A DNA stretch of 64,000 bases from Bacteroidetes bacterium 43-16 (lineage in GTDB: Bacteria; Bacteroidota; Bacteroidia; Chitinophagales; Chitinophagaceae): assembly GCA_001897525.1 (NCBI GenBank), contig MKTB01000009.1:79771-143770 (forward strand), given 5' to 3'. The position numbers were made by a program, and so were the translations under genes. Below the pieces are notes generated by a model, which was given only the letters and a program-made list of their open reading frames with translations, ran no database searches and was not told the origin of the DNA. Shown in pieces: positions 35,648-44,343 of this stretch (position 1 is the stretch's first letter; each line of letters begins with the position of its first letter).

Positions 35648-35773
35648 AAATGTAAAATTTATTATAATTAAATAAAGCGAATAAAAATGGAAAGATGAAC
35701 TCTTGTTGTGATTAGCCTGACTGAGGTATGCCGGAATTATGAGTGCATAATAAAGAAGAATTCTTAAAAGTAT

Positions 35774-35783
35774 AGGGATCCCT
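35774..35783 (-). promoter_or_regulatory. Palindrome AGGGATCCCT upstream of 34604 gene
   Basis: Perfect 10-bp palindrome in a context (TATAGGGATCCCTGAGTTTTCAT) that resembles the sites at 15754 and 34362. Confidence 0.35.
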
Positions 35784-35852
35784 GAGTTTTCATATTCCGG
35801 GATACTCATTCACAAACTATCTGATGTTATTTAACCTTTACTATATTTAGCC

Positions 35853-36152
35853 TTAATCAAGACAGGCATAAGCATATGGTTCACTTCTTGTGTACTCATA
35901 AAACCATTGTCCCACCGGTTTCAAGAGCAGTCTGTCAAAGTAACCATCCAGGCAAGACATTCCATTAGGGGCAGTAATGGCATATACATTACTTGTTGGT
36001 ACATAACTACCACCTAAGGAAAGCATATAGAATCTATAATAGCGATTCGTATAATTAGTGGCATATAACGCTGAATCTGCATGGTGTAATGCAAGGGCAC
36101 TTATGCCCAGGTAGGTGAGGAAGCAAAGTGCGATAATTTTAATTTTTTTCAT
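35853..36152 (-). CDS. Small secreted protein
   Basis: 99 residues with a signal peptide (MKKIKIIALCFLTYLGISALA). The mature part of about 75 residues is Tyr-rich (YTNRYYRFYMLSLGG; WFYEYTRSEPYAYACLD) with two Cys. Function unknown. Confidence 0.65.
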   Translation of the reverse strand: MKKIKIIALCFLTYLGISALALHHADSALYATNYTNRYYRFYMLSLGGSYVPTSNVYAITAPNGMSCLDGYFDRLLLKPVGQWFYEYTRSEPYAYACLD

Positions 36153-36600
36153 ATGCTAATTTTAATTGATCAACTTTTTTTTGCAATAGGCATGGTAAAG
36201 CTGGTGTTCCATTGTATTCGCGAAATACACCCTAAGTTATACATAATTTTTTAAATATGTTGAAAATGAATATAGCTTTTTTTGTTCATAATTGATGCTT
36301 GGTTGATTGATAAATACTTATGAAATGAGCCCGTATAAGCAAAAGATACAGCCATCTTTCCCGCAAAGCATTTGGACATATACCTTTTTTTAGACTTGTT
36401 CCGGAAACCATGAAATTATGCTGATATCTTCATATGGGACCTGGAAAGATGTGCTTGTCTAAAAAGGTCGTTTGCGCTATTTCGACTGCATTTTATTGAC
36501 ATGAAGCCATCTCAAAATCAATATTTTTTGTATAAGAGATTTTTCGACTTCATTATATTTCGCTCGAAATGATGCCCTTTTTTGGAAAGCCCCGATGTTA
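36153..36600. other. Gap without recognised feature
   Basis: About 450 bp of mixed composition between the small secreted gene and the lipase gene. No gene, clear hairpin or repeat seen. Confidence 0.45.
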
Positions 36601-39375
36601 TTATTCTTTACCAATCCATATTTCTACCTGTCCTTTAGGGATATTAGCATAAGAACTACTAAGGTCCTGCACGATAAAACGGGTTTTGATGACAGATTTA
36701 ACATCATTTAATTTGGCACAAATCCTGTAGGCATTGGCCGCATCTTCTTTATTGAAATAGCGCACAAAATTATTGTAATCCTGGTTGATGATTTCCTCTT
36801 TGTAGACTTTAGATACATTACTTTCCAGCGAACGCTTAATAGCTGCTATATTATCTTTTAATGCTGAGGTAGTCTGTACAAAAACATAAGCAGCTATTTT
36901 GCCATTTTTATCATCCAGGCTGGTTTTATTGGTCGGCGAATCCACCCCGGCACCAGCTACATTATGGACCTCATTTTGAGAAGTAACCAGGCCATTGCCT
37001 CCTTTGCTGGCATCTGCATTAGAAACACGCTTGAGCGTATTAGTAAAGGCCGATACGAAATCCTTATTATTGATCAGGTCCAGGTACATCTCGTTGATGG
37101 TCTGTTTACTTAAGGCCCTGGTTAATGAATAATTATTTTTGGGTTGCAGTACAGGATGATTGCCATATTCTTTAGGATTCAGGAAATTGTTCAGGCGCTC
37201 TATAGCCGTACGCTCCCTGCCTTTAAATGGATTGGCCATAGCAAATTGTAAAGTGCCTAAATAGGAATTGCTGCTACTGGACAGCTCTTCATTCTTGATA
37301 GGGCTATTGAGTATCGTAATGCAGACCAGTTTTATTTTTCCTATTCCTTGAGCTATTTTGAACAGTTTCTCATACAGCTCCAGTGTGGTTTCCGTACCCG
37401 AATTTTCATACAGCCCGCCATCACCGAGCCTGCCGGTACCATGGATAAGGTTATAGGTGTTCAGCATCGGGAAAGCCTGGCCCTGGTTGACACAGGTGAT
37501 TAATGGAAGTGCCCTGTACCGGTTAGTGCCGCAATCCCTGAAATTGTCATAGACATCTTCAAAGATGGAAAAATTTTTTAATCGGATCGGGCTGAAGATC
37601 GCTTTTCTTCCCGTTTCAATGATCGTAGTGTTGATGAGAAATATAGGAATGTCGGTCCTTTGTGTATCCTGATAATTGTACAGGTAATCATTTAAAAAGT
37701 ATTGTTCTGCCAGGGCTATACTATCCTTATAACGGTATTTGTTTTTAAAGGCTGCAGATTGAACAAAGCTCTTGATCTCCTCATTCTGGAAATAAAAATT
37801 CCGGTCCCGCTTACTGTTGCCCAGGTTGCAGCGGATGCCGTCTATAAAATAATCAGAAAGAGTAAGCCCCAAAATGCCGCTGCTCAGGTAATTCTTAGAA
37901 TAGAGGTCTTTAACAAAAGTAAGTATGGAGTCCCGGTTGAGGACCTGTTCCACAGAATCAATTAGCTTTGGGTCGTTGGGGTCATCTTTCAATAAGAAGC
38001 CTGTATTGTTCAGTAAATTGAACTGTTTACTGGCAATATACATATTGGCCCCGGTAATAGAGCCCGACACGGCTGATATGCTGAATGTTTTTTGATAGAT
38101 ATTGGAGTCGATCTGTTCCAGGTATTTCATGGCCATTAAAAACCAGGCCCCGGCCCTGGAACCACCTCCCTGCCCGGAAATTAAATAGACCACGTGATTG
38201 CTATCTGTGGGTTTGTAAATATTAGTATCTTCCAGCCGTTGATTGTACCATGTTGTAAAAAAGCTGTCTAATTCATATTGCTTATAATCGCCCGGTATTT
38301 TACCCGATTCCAGCACCTGTTCTGTTCTTATGATTCCTTTGTTGATCGAATGGGTAAAATAGGAATAGATCATACCGATACAAGCTACGAGGACCACTAC
38401 CTCATACACTTTATACCGGAGCTTATTCTCATTTTTATTGGCAATACGGGCAAGTATTAATTGTGTGGAGACAAGCAGTTCAAAGCCCATGATCAGAATA
38501 CTGGAAATGCAGATGGATACAAATACCGGGGAGATCAGGGGGAGCAGGCTATAAGTCATTATGATGTACAGTGTGATGATGATGAGCAGCAGGAGGATCA
38601 TGGTCAGGCAGTGCCTGCGCTTTTCTGTTTTAAACTCCTGTGTTTTTACTTGCTGCTCATCCGTTCCCGCAGAGCGTTTCAGTGGAGTGGTGTCGAGAAC
38701 AAACTGGTGCCAGAAGATGACCAACATACTGGATATATAAAACAGGGCCAGGCCCCATTGCGCTACCGCTATGGGAAAGGCTTTCAGCACAAAAGGGATG
38801 AAGATATAGAGCAGTAGCATAAACAGGTAGACCGTCCATTCATACTTTACGATAAACCTTGTAAATTGCCTGCCAAAAACACCTTTGAGTTTATCATTAT
38901 ACCTGTAAATGCCATTCAGTATCGCATAGGCGGTCAAAGCAGCGATGAACCCCAGGCCCCACCATTTACCAAACTGTATCCAGAGCAGGGTCAGGTTAAA
39001 CAAGATAAAGGGGATCATAGCCCAAAACCGGCTTATGCTCTTGTCGTCTTTGTCATTGAGGTAAGATTTACTGAGCTCATCGATATAGAGCTGGCGATTG
39101 CCTTTCTTAGAATTGGTCAGGAACATGAACAGGGAAACGGCAAATGCCGGGAAACACCACATAGTCAGGGTGAGCAGATGAAAGGCAGCAGCGATCAGGC
39201 TGTTGTTGTACCATTGCTCCTTATCCGTAAGTTGTATGAAGAGTTCTCTGCCGGCATCCATTTTGATGAACAGCAGGGGGAAGAGGACCGATATAAGGAT
39301 AAAGACACCATTGTACTTTATCGAGCGTAGGATCTTATAGAGGTACGGTTCTTGTTTACTGGAATCGATTGTCAT
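36601..39375 (-). CDS. Membrane-anchored patatin/cPLA2-like lipase
   Basis: 924 residues. The first about 340 hold many hydrophobic helices (for example GVFILISVLFPLLFI, WTVYLFMLLLYIFIPFVL, MILLLLIIITLYIIM). The cytosolic part is a patatin/cPLA2-type hydrolase: oxyanion loop GQGGGSRAG (Ser406), probable nucleophile Ser437 in AVSGSITG, and catalytic Asp652 in GDGGLYENSG. The nucleophile elbow resembles GLSGS of cPLA2, with Ala in place of the first Gly. It should cleave acyl esters of phospholipids at the membrane. A small membrane protein is encoded 41 bp upstream. No cyclase or other CBASS gene is nearby. Confidence 0.85.
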   Translation of the reverse strand: MTIDSSKQEPYLYKILRSIKYNGVFILISVLFPLLFIKMDAGRELFIQLTDKEQWYNNSLIAAAFHLLTLTMWCFPAFAVSLFMFLTNSKKGNRQLYIDELSKSYLNDKDDKSISRFWAMIPFILFNLTLLWIQFGKWWGLGFIAALTAYAILNGIYRYNDKLKGVFGRQFTRFIVKYEWTVYLFMLLLYIFIPFVLKAFPIAVAQWGLALFYISSMLVIFWHQFVLDTTPLKRSAGTDEQQVKTQEFKTEKRRHCLTMILLLLIIITLYIIMTYSLLPLISPVFVSICISSILIMGFELLVSTQLILARIANKNENKLRYKVYEVVVLVACIGMIYSYFTHSINKGIIRTEQVLESGKIPGDYKQYELDSFFTTWYNQRLEDTNIYKPTDSNHVVYLISGQGGGSRAGAWFLMAMKYLEQIDSNIYQKTFSISAVSGSITGANMYIASKQFNLLNNTGFLLKDDPNDPKLIDSVEQVLNRDSILTFVKDLYSKNYLSSGILGLTLSDYFIDGIRCNLGNSKRDRNFYFQNEEIKSFVQSAAFKNKYRYKDSIALAEQYFLNDYLYNYQDTQRTDIPIFLINTTIIETGRKAIFSPIRLKNFSIFEDVYDNFRDCGTNRYRALPLITCVNQGQAFPMLNTYNLIHGTGRLGDGGLYENSGTETTLELYEKLFKIAQGIGKIKLVCITILNSPIKNEELSSSSNSYLGTLQFAMANPFKGRERTAIERLNNFLNPKEYGNHPVLQPKNNYSLTRALSKQTINEMYLDLINNKDFVSAFTNTLKRVSNADASKGGNGLVTSQNEVHNVAGAGVDSPTNKTSLDDKNGKIAAYVFVQTTSALKDNIAAIKRSLESNVSKVYKEEIINQDYNNFVRYFNKEDAANAYRICAKLNDVKSVIKTRFIVQDLSSSYANIPKGQVEIWIGKE

Positions 39376-39416
39376 AACAGGTAGATTAAAGGGTGAAAAC
39401 TACTGGTTGTATATAC

Positions 39417-40079
39417 TTAAAAAGGTTTCAGTTCCTTGGGCACTTTATCAATTTCAAAGTTGAAATAGATATCGGCATTACTTTTTATGGCGATGTTAAG
39501 TGTGTTGAGGAAAGAATCCACTTTGCCATATTCCTTGCGGGCAAAAAAGCCCTGGTTGTCGTTGAGCTGATTGAGCACATCATACTGTAATGCGTTATAG
39601 AAATAATAGCGTTCTATATTTTTCCGGGTATTCTCTTTGGTATCCGATACCCCTTGCATCACGCCCGAAAAAGTAGAGGTGAACAGGAGTAGGATAAAGC
39701 CGGCCCGGATATAATAAGAGCCAATATTTTCCCAACCCTTCCTGACGATCCAGAAGGTCATGAGGCTGGTGGTGATGGAGGAAAAAACAAAGAGCATGGT
39801 ATAGGCATAACCGTTGGAGCCATAAATGAAGGCAGTGCCCAGGTAAGGTTCCTTGATCTTTTGGATGATCTGGAAAGAAGACTTTAGCTTCCTGGTCTGA
39901 AACAAGCTGTCAGGAAGGGTGCTGACCTGCTTTGCCATCAGGCTGTCCTTTTCCCTGAACTTTTCAATAATTTCTTTTGTTGCCGAGGTTTTATAGGCAT
40001 TATAATTGTATTGAAAAAGCCCGAAGAGTGCGGCAAGTATAGCCACAACAAACAATATTTTGTAGTATTTTTCTTTCAT
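39417..40079 (-). CDS. Membrane protein, partner of the lipase
   Basis: 220 residues: an N-terminal helix (ILFVVAILAALFGLF), a charged periplasmic or cytosolic stretch of about 65 residues, two central helices (AYTMLFVFSSITTSLMTFWIV; AGFILLLFTSTFSGVMQG) and a soluble tail. No family recognised. First gene of a two-gene operon with the patatin-like lipase, so it may localise, inhibit or regulate it. Confidence 0.75.
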   Translation of the reverse strand: MKEKYYKILFVVAILAALFGLFQYNYNAYKTSATKEIIEKFREKDSLMAKQVSTLPDSLFQTRKLKSSFQIIQKIKEPYLGTAFIYGSNGYAYTMLFVFSSITTSLMTFWIVRKGWENIGSYYIRAGFILLLFTSTFSGVMQGVSDTKENTRKNIERYYFYNALQYDVLNQLNDNQGFFARKEYGKVDSFLNTLNIAIKSNADIYFNFEIDKVPKELKPF

Positions 40080-40330
40080 ATAGGTTTTGTTTAAAATGAA
40101 GGTTTAGGAGATTGATTTCTTAAGAGGGAGCATTAGCTATACAATGCTACAGCACTGGTCTTAATTCTACCCATAAAGTTAGAGGAAGCGCAGCCGCAGA
40201 AAAAGAGTGTTTTCACCCTTTTTATCCTACCTGCAGTAAGGATTTTCTTAATTTGAGCAGGTGAACTATTGTAAATAAAAGATTGAAAATGAATTATTTT
40301 AGATTATTTAATCAAAAAATAATTTCCCAG

Positions 40331-40356
40331 GCAACGAAAAGTATTTTCAAAGCATT
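40331..40356 (+). promoter_or_regulatory. Two-box promoter of candidate sRNA 1
   Basis: GCAAC at 40331 and GCATT at 40352, 21 nt between starts. The same boxes with the same spacing precede the elements at 56144 and 56708. AAC-type -35 boxes about 16 nt from the -10 box are typical of ECF sigma factors. It lacks the TTTG/TAnnTTTG consensus. Confidence 0.55.
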
Positions 40357-40361
40357 TATAT

Positions 40362-40521
40362 TCAGGTTTATCTAACGCTAAGACACTACAATATGTAAAA
40401 GATGACCTTAACATTAAACAAGTAGGGGACTATTCTAACTATCAATTCGATTTTGAATCTCGTTCATACTACATCCTCCCTGCATGCTCCATTCCTGGAA
40501 ATATGTATGGGAGGTTTTTTT
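40362..40521 (+). ncRNA. Candidate small RNA family, copy 1
   Basis: No open frame. It begins with the block CTAAGACACTACAATAT and ends in a terminator (40475-40521) with a CCTCCC/GGGAGG stem, an inner CCA-TTCC-TGG hairpin and seven T. The same layout occurs at 56144 and 56708. The 5' end is estimated from the promoter. It occupies the gap between the lipase operon and the GNAT gene. Confidence 0.6.
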
Positions 40522-40561
40522 ATGCTTTCGGGTGAACAGAAGTTCACCCGAAAGCATTTTT
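40522..40561 (-). terminator. Terminator of the GNAT gene
   Basis: ATGCTTTCGGGTGAAC/GTTCACCCGAAAGCAT stem, 50 bp beyond the GNAT stop, with A/T runs on both sides. It directly abuts the terminator of the sRNA on the other strand. Confidence 0.8.
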
Positions 40562-40611
40562 ACAAGCCCTTCTGTTGAAGCGCCTGCTATTGATGCCATT
40601 TCAGGTTTTGT

Positions 40612-41049
40612 TTAACGGGTAAATTTATTGTGGCTGAGTTGAAAGCCGAGGCGCTCGTAGACGGCTACGTTTTCTTCCCTTCTCTTATTAGAGGCTACTT
40701 CCAGGCTTTTTACACCTTGAGCCGTTGCATAAGATTTTATTTCGTTCATGAGCAGTTTGCCCAGTCCTTTGCCCCTGTAGTCGGGGTCAATATAAAATTC
40801 CTGTATCTCACCCACCGGGCCGCAATGGTGCAATAATTGCTGTATATGCAGGCTGATGAAGCCAATGGCTTTGTGCTCCAGTTCTGCAATACAATAAAAA
40901 CAATCCGGGCTACTGATATTGCGGGTATACACCTGGCTAAAGTCCTCCCGGTCGAAGGTCTTATTGCTGAGCGCAGAGATCATCTGGTAGACAGCTTCCA
41001 GGTCATCGGGCCCTGCTTTGCGGATGGTGGGTGGTTGGGTTGGCATCAT
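40612..41049 (-). CDS. GNAT acetyltransferase, PhnO-like
   Basis: 145 residues. GNAT fold with the acetyl-CoA loop DYRGKGLGKLLM. The run GFISLHIQQLLHHCGPVGEIQE and the C-terminal YERLGFQLSHNKFTR match the aminoalkylphosphonate N-acetyltransferase PhnO more closely than other GNATs. No other phn genes are visible, so the substrate may be a different small amine. Single gene. Confidence 0.75.
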   Translation of the reverse strand: MMPTQPPTIRKAGPDDLEAVYQMISALSNKTFDREDFSQVYTRNISSPDCFYCIAELEHKAIGFISLHIQQLLHHCGPVGEIQEFYIDPDYRGKGLGKLLMNEIKSYATAQGVKSLEVASNKRREENVAVYERLGFQLSHNKFTR

Positions 41050-41250
41050 TTAGTCTATTATAGTAGGTCTATTAACCATTTATAGTACTAAAATTAGGGG
41101 AAATGGGATAATAAAGAACAGTTGCCTGGTCCGTTTTTAGAAAACATCACAATGAAATATTCTTCGTTAGTTTAAATGCGCTTGTTTTAAGCACATTTAA
41201 GGTTTAATCTTTACCATATTGACCTACGCATATAAAATAGGGTAGCATAA

Positions 41251-41640
41251 CTATGCTTTTGCACCTGGATTGTCTTTTTTACCAATCTTGCCCAGGTGCG
41301 TATGATGAAAACCATCATCATATTTTAATCCGTAACCCAGCATCCGGTCCATAGATGAGTGACCCAATAAAATGACTCCTGACAGGGCCAGCCATGGGTA
41401 ATGCCACCAAAAGCCTGCGATCAATAGCACAACAGCCATCAGCTTGTGATGAAAGAGATTATACAGCCGGGCACCTGCTTTTGTGCCAAAGAGGTAACCG
41501 ATCATAGATAAGTCGGGTAGCAGGATCAGCGCCGGGAACAGCCACCAGGCATAGTCCAGTTGATTAAAGAGTCCTATAGAGAGCAGGAACTGTCCGGCCT
41601 CTTCCAGCTTCAGGAGCTGATGTATTCCTTTGGTCATCAT
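41251..41640 (-). CDS. DUF4260 membrane protein
   Basis: 129 residues from the ATG at 41638-41640 (MMTKGIHQLLKLEEAG). Four short hydrophobic segments with the family-typical stretch LPDLSMIGYLFGTKAGA.LYNL and a His-rich end (YDDGFHHTHLGKIGKK). Function unknown. Lies 64 bp after the Crp-family regulator gene on the same strand; the two may form one unit. Confidence 0.8.
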   Translation of the reverse strand: MMTKGIHQLLKLEEAGQFLLSIGLFNQLDYAWWLFPALILLPDLSMIGYLFGTKAGARLYNLFHHKLMAVVLLIAGFWWHYPWLALSGVILLGHSSMDRMLGYGLKYDDGFHHTHLGKIGKKDNPGAKA

Positions 41641-41704
41641 TACGGGATTTTTATAAGTACACTGCAAAGGTGGACCATTTAAATGCAGCAGCGCTTGACA
41701 AAAA

Positions 41705-42283
41705 TCAAGAATTTTCGGCCTGCCGTTTCCTGATCCGGCTAAAGGTCTCAGGGGTCATGCCCAGTACAGAAGCGATATATTGCAGGGGCACCTGGTTAAA
41801 CAGGGCGCTGTGCTGCTCAAAATACTGCTGATACCTCTCTTCTGCCGTCATGGATAAATGAGCAAAGATGCGGTCCTCGATCATGGCAAAACATTTTACA
41901 AAAAACCTTTTTTCAATTTCATGCCATTTCGGCAATTCCCGGCAGAGCTTATGATAGCTGGCTTTGGAAATGGTCCATAGTGTAGTGTCTGTAAAAGCCT
42001 GTATATTCCAGCGGTTGGGCTGATCGAAAAAGAAACCGGCTACTTCCGTGACCAGGAAATTTTCGGTAGAGATCCATTGCGTGATCTCCTTGCCATCTGA
42101 GAGGGCATAGACCCGTAAAATGCCCGATTGTACAATACTGAGCCGGTCACAGATCTTGTCTGCGCGGGTGAAGTATTCATTTCTTTTAAGCGTTTCTTCC
42201 CGGAAGTATCCGCGTATCTGCGCTAGTTCCTCCTCGGGCAGCACTCCGAAATGTTCCTGTATAAGTTGATTGAAATACTTCAT
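41705..42283 (-). CDS. Crp/Fnr-family transcription regulator
   Basis: 192 residues: a cyclic-nucleotide-binding-type beta roll (about 25-115; IVQSGILRVYALSDGKEITQWIS) followed by a short C-terminal helix-turn-helix (LQYIASVLGMTPETFSRIRKRQ). The binding pocket lacks the canonical cAMP-contacting residues, as in many Bacteroidota relatives. Probably controls the DUF4260 gene beside it. Confidence 0.88.
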   Translation of the reverse strand: MKYFNQLIQEHFGVLPEEELAQIRGYFREETLKRNEYFTRADKICDRLSIVQSGILRVYALSDGKEITQWISTENFLVTEVAGFFFDQPNRWNIQAFTDTTLWTISKASYHKLCRELPKWHEIEKRFFVKCFAMIEDRIFAHLSMTAEERYQQYFEQHSALFNQVPLQYIASVLGMTPETFSRIRKRQAENS

Positions 42284-42336
42284 GATAAGAATAGAATGTG
42301 CTCATGATACACAGCAGGAGGTTTCATTCAGTAAAA

Positions 42337-42400
42337 ATACCCGGTCGCTACCTAAACATTGTAACATGTATAATCGAACTTTCAACGACTCGCCGGGTAT
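42337..42400 (-). ncRNA. Candidate structured RNA family, element E1
   Basis: In minus-strand sense: ATACCCGG at the 5' end pairs with CCGGGTAT at the 3' end; an inner hairpin TCG/CGA has loop TTGAAAGTT; GTAGCGA precedes the closing helix; TTTTT follows. It lies between the acyl-CoA ligase and the Crp gene. Related elements are at 54796, 54977, 55702 and 55826. Not a known riboswitch or ribozyme that I recognise; strand is inferred from the T tail. Confidence 0.6.
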
Positions 42401-42478
42401 GGCTTTAAATCTGCTGTTCAAAGAATGGACACGCTAAAATTACAAATCATCAGGAGAAATAAACAAAAGTTTACTGAT

Positions 42479-44260
42479 TTATTTTGTAAATATTTCTTTG
42501 ATCTCTTTGGAGAAATGCTCCAGGATCACCTTTCTTTTCATACTTAATTTAGGGGTCAGTTCTCCGGATTCCACCGTAAACTCTTTAGGCAGTAATTTGA
42601 ACTTCTTGATCCCCTCTATAGCGCTCAACTCTTTGTTGAAACCATCTATAATACTTTTATACTGCTTCAATACCCCGGGATGCTTGATCGTATCAGCAAT
42701 ACTGGTAAAAGGCAGGCCGTTGAGCAGCATCCATTTCTTCAGGTTTTCAAAATTAGGCACGATCAATGCACCCACATATTTTTCATTAGCACCTACCACC
42801 ATCACCTGTTCTATAAAGCGGCTGCCGCGCAGCAGGTTCTCGATAGGCTGGGGCGCTATATATTTACCACCACTGTTTTTAAATAATTCCTTTTTACGGT
42901 CCGTGATCTTGTAGAAACGGCCTTCTACTACCGTGCCTATGTCACCCGTATGCAGCCAGCCATCTACGATCACCTGGGCCGTCTCCTCCGGGTTTTTGTA
43001 ATAACCCACCATCACATTCTCTCCTTTACACAGGAGTTCGCCATCCTCTGCTATTTTTACAGCTACATTTTTAATGGCAGGGCCTATAGTGCCTATCCTG
43101 CGGTCCTTTTTATCGAAACGGTTGACGGTGATCACGGGTGAACTCTCCGTGAGGCCATAACCTTCCATAATGGGGATCTGTGCCGCAGTAAACAGTTTGG
43201 CCAGCTTTGGCGGACAGGCAGCGCCGCCCACCACGATAGCATGCACATTGCCGCCCAGTGCAGCACGCCATTTACTAAAGACCAGCTTATTGGCGATTGC
43301 CAATTTTACATTATATACCGGGTTGATGCTGTCCAGTTTAAACTGATTGGCCACGTCTACCGCCCAGAAGAACATTTTACGTTTTATGCCCTTAAGCTCA
43401 CTACCCGTAGTCATGATCTTCTCATACACCCTTTCCAGGAGCCTGGGAACCGTTACAAAAAGAGCCGGTTTTACTTCCCTTAAATTCTCGGCAATCGTTT
43501 CCATGCCCTCTGCATAGTAAATAGTAAAGCCGTTATATAAATAAATGTAAGTGATCGTTTTTTCGAAAATATGGTTCAGGGGCAGGAAGCTCAGGCATTT
43601 TTTATCTTTAATCCCGATCCCGTCTATCACCTCCATCAGGTTCTTCACATTACTCATAATGTTTTTATGGCTCAGCATGACCCCTTTGGGCTTGCCCGTT
43701 GTGCCAGAAGTATAAATGATGGTCGCCACATCCTCTTCTTTGACCAAAGCTTTCCTTCTTTCTATTTCGTCCAGTTGAGTGGCATCCGGTGTCGATTGCA
43801 CAGACTGCCAGCTCACCACACCTTCAGCTTCTGTAAAGCAATAAACCTGTTTTAAGGAAGGGATTTGCGCCTGCACGCTCAGCAGGTTTAAATAAGTTTT
43901 ACGGTCGTTCACAAAGCAATACTTGACCTCTGCCTCGTTAAACACAAAGATGATGTCCTCAATGTTCGTATTGGGATAAAGCGGCACCAGGATAGCCCCG
44001 GCCTGCTGTACCGCAAAGTCGGTGATCAGCCATTCCGGCCTGCTATTGCTGATGAGGCCTATCTTGTCCTGGTTTTCTATCCCTTCCTTCACCATTATAC
44101 CCAGTTGGATGAGGCCATTGGTTAAAGCATTCGTATCCCGGATCACGTCCTGTGTACTCAGATCTTTATAGCTGCCCTTTACTTTAGAAGATAATAAGGC
44201 AGGTTTTTGAATGATGCTTTCAATAGAAAGACAGTCAAATAATCTAGAATATTGCTCCAT
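42479..44260 (-). CDS. Long-chain fatty acid-CoA ligase
   Basis: 593 residues, the usual length for Bacteroidota FadD-type enzymes. Adenylate-forming motifs: IIYTSGTTGKPKGVMLSH (A3), YGLTESSP (A5), WLHTGDIG (A7/A8) and KNSGGKYIAPQPIE near the C-terminal domain. It activates fatty acids to acyl-CoA via acyl-AMP. Single gene. Confidence 0.93.
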   Translation of the reverse strand: MEQYSRLFDCLSIESIIQKPALLSSKVKGSYKDLSTQDVIRDTNALTNGLIQLGIMVKEGIENQDKIGLISNSRPEWLITDFAVQQAGAILVPLYPNTNIEDIIFVFNEAEVKYCFVNDRKTYLNLLSVQAQIPSLKQVYCFTEAEGVVSWQSVQSTPDATQLDEIERRKALVKEEDVATIIYTSGTTGKPKGVMLSHKNIMSNVKNLMEVIDGIGIKDKKCLSFLPLNHIFEKTITYIYLYNGFTIYYAEGMETIAENLREVKPALFVTVPRLLERVYEKIMTTGSELKGIKRKMFFWAVDVANQFKLDSINPVYNVKLAIANKLVFSKWRAALGGNVHAIVVGGAACPPKLAKLFTAAQIPIMEGYGLTESSPVITVNRFDKKDRRIGTIGPAIKNVAVKIAEDGELLCKGENVMVGYYKNPEETAQVIVDGWLHTGDIGTVVEGRFYKITDRKKELFKNSGGKYIAPQPIENLLRGSRFIEQVMVVGANEKYVGALIVPNFENLKKWMLLNGLPFTSIADTIKHPGVLKQYKSIIDGFNKELSAIEGIKKFKLLPKEFTVESGELTPKLSMKRKVILEHFSKEIKEIFTK

Positions 44261-44343
44261 AAGTATGTTCTTTGTTTAAGGCGATAGCAATCACCTTCCA
44301 AATATATGGAATTGAAATTTAATAAAATAAGGATATGATTTTT

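Noticed and set aside
36601..40079. Patatin-like lipase as a CBASS effector
   Set aside because: No CD-NTase-type cyclase or other CBASS gene lies nearby, and the membrane-helix N-terminus is unlike CapV.
42337..42400. E elements as hammerhead, twister or a known riboswitch
   Set aside because: The conserved core letters of those classes (for example CTGANGA for hammerhead) are not present, and the elements are not placed before a common gene type.
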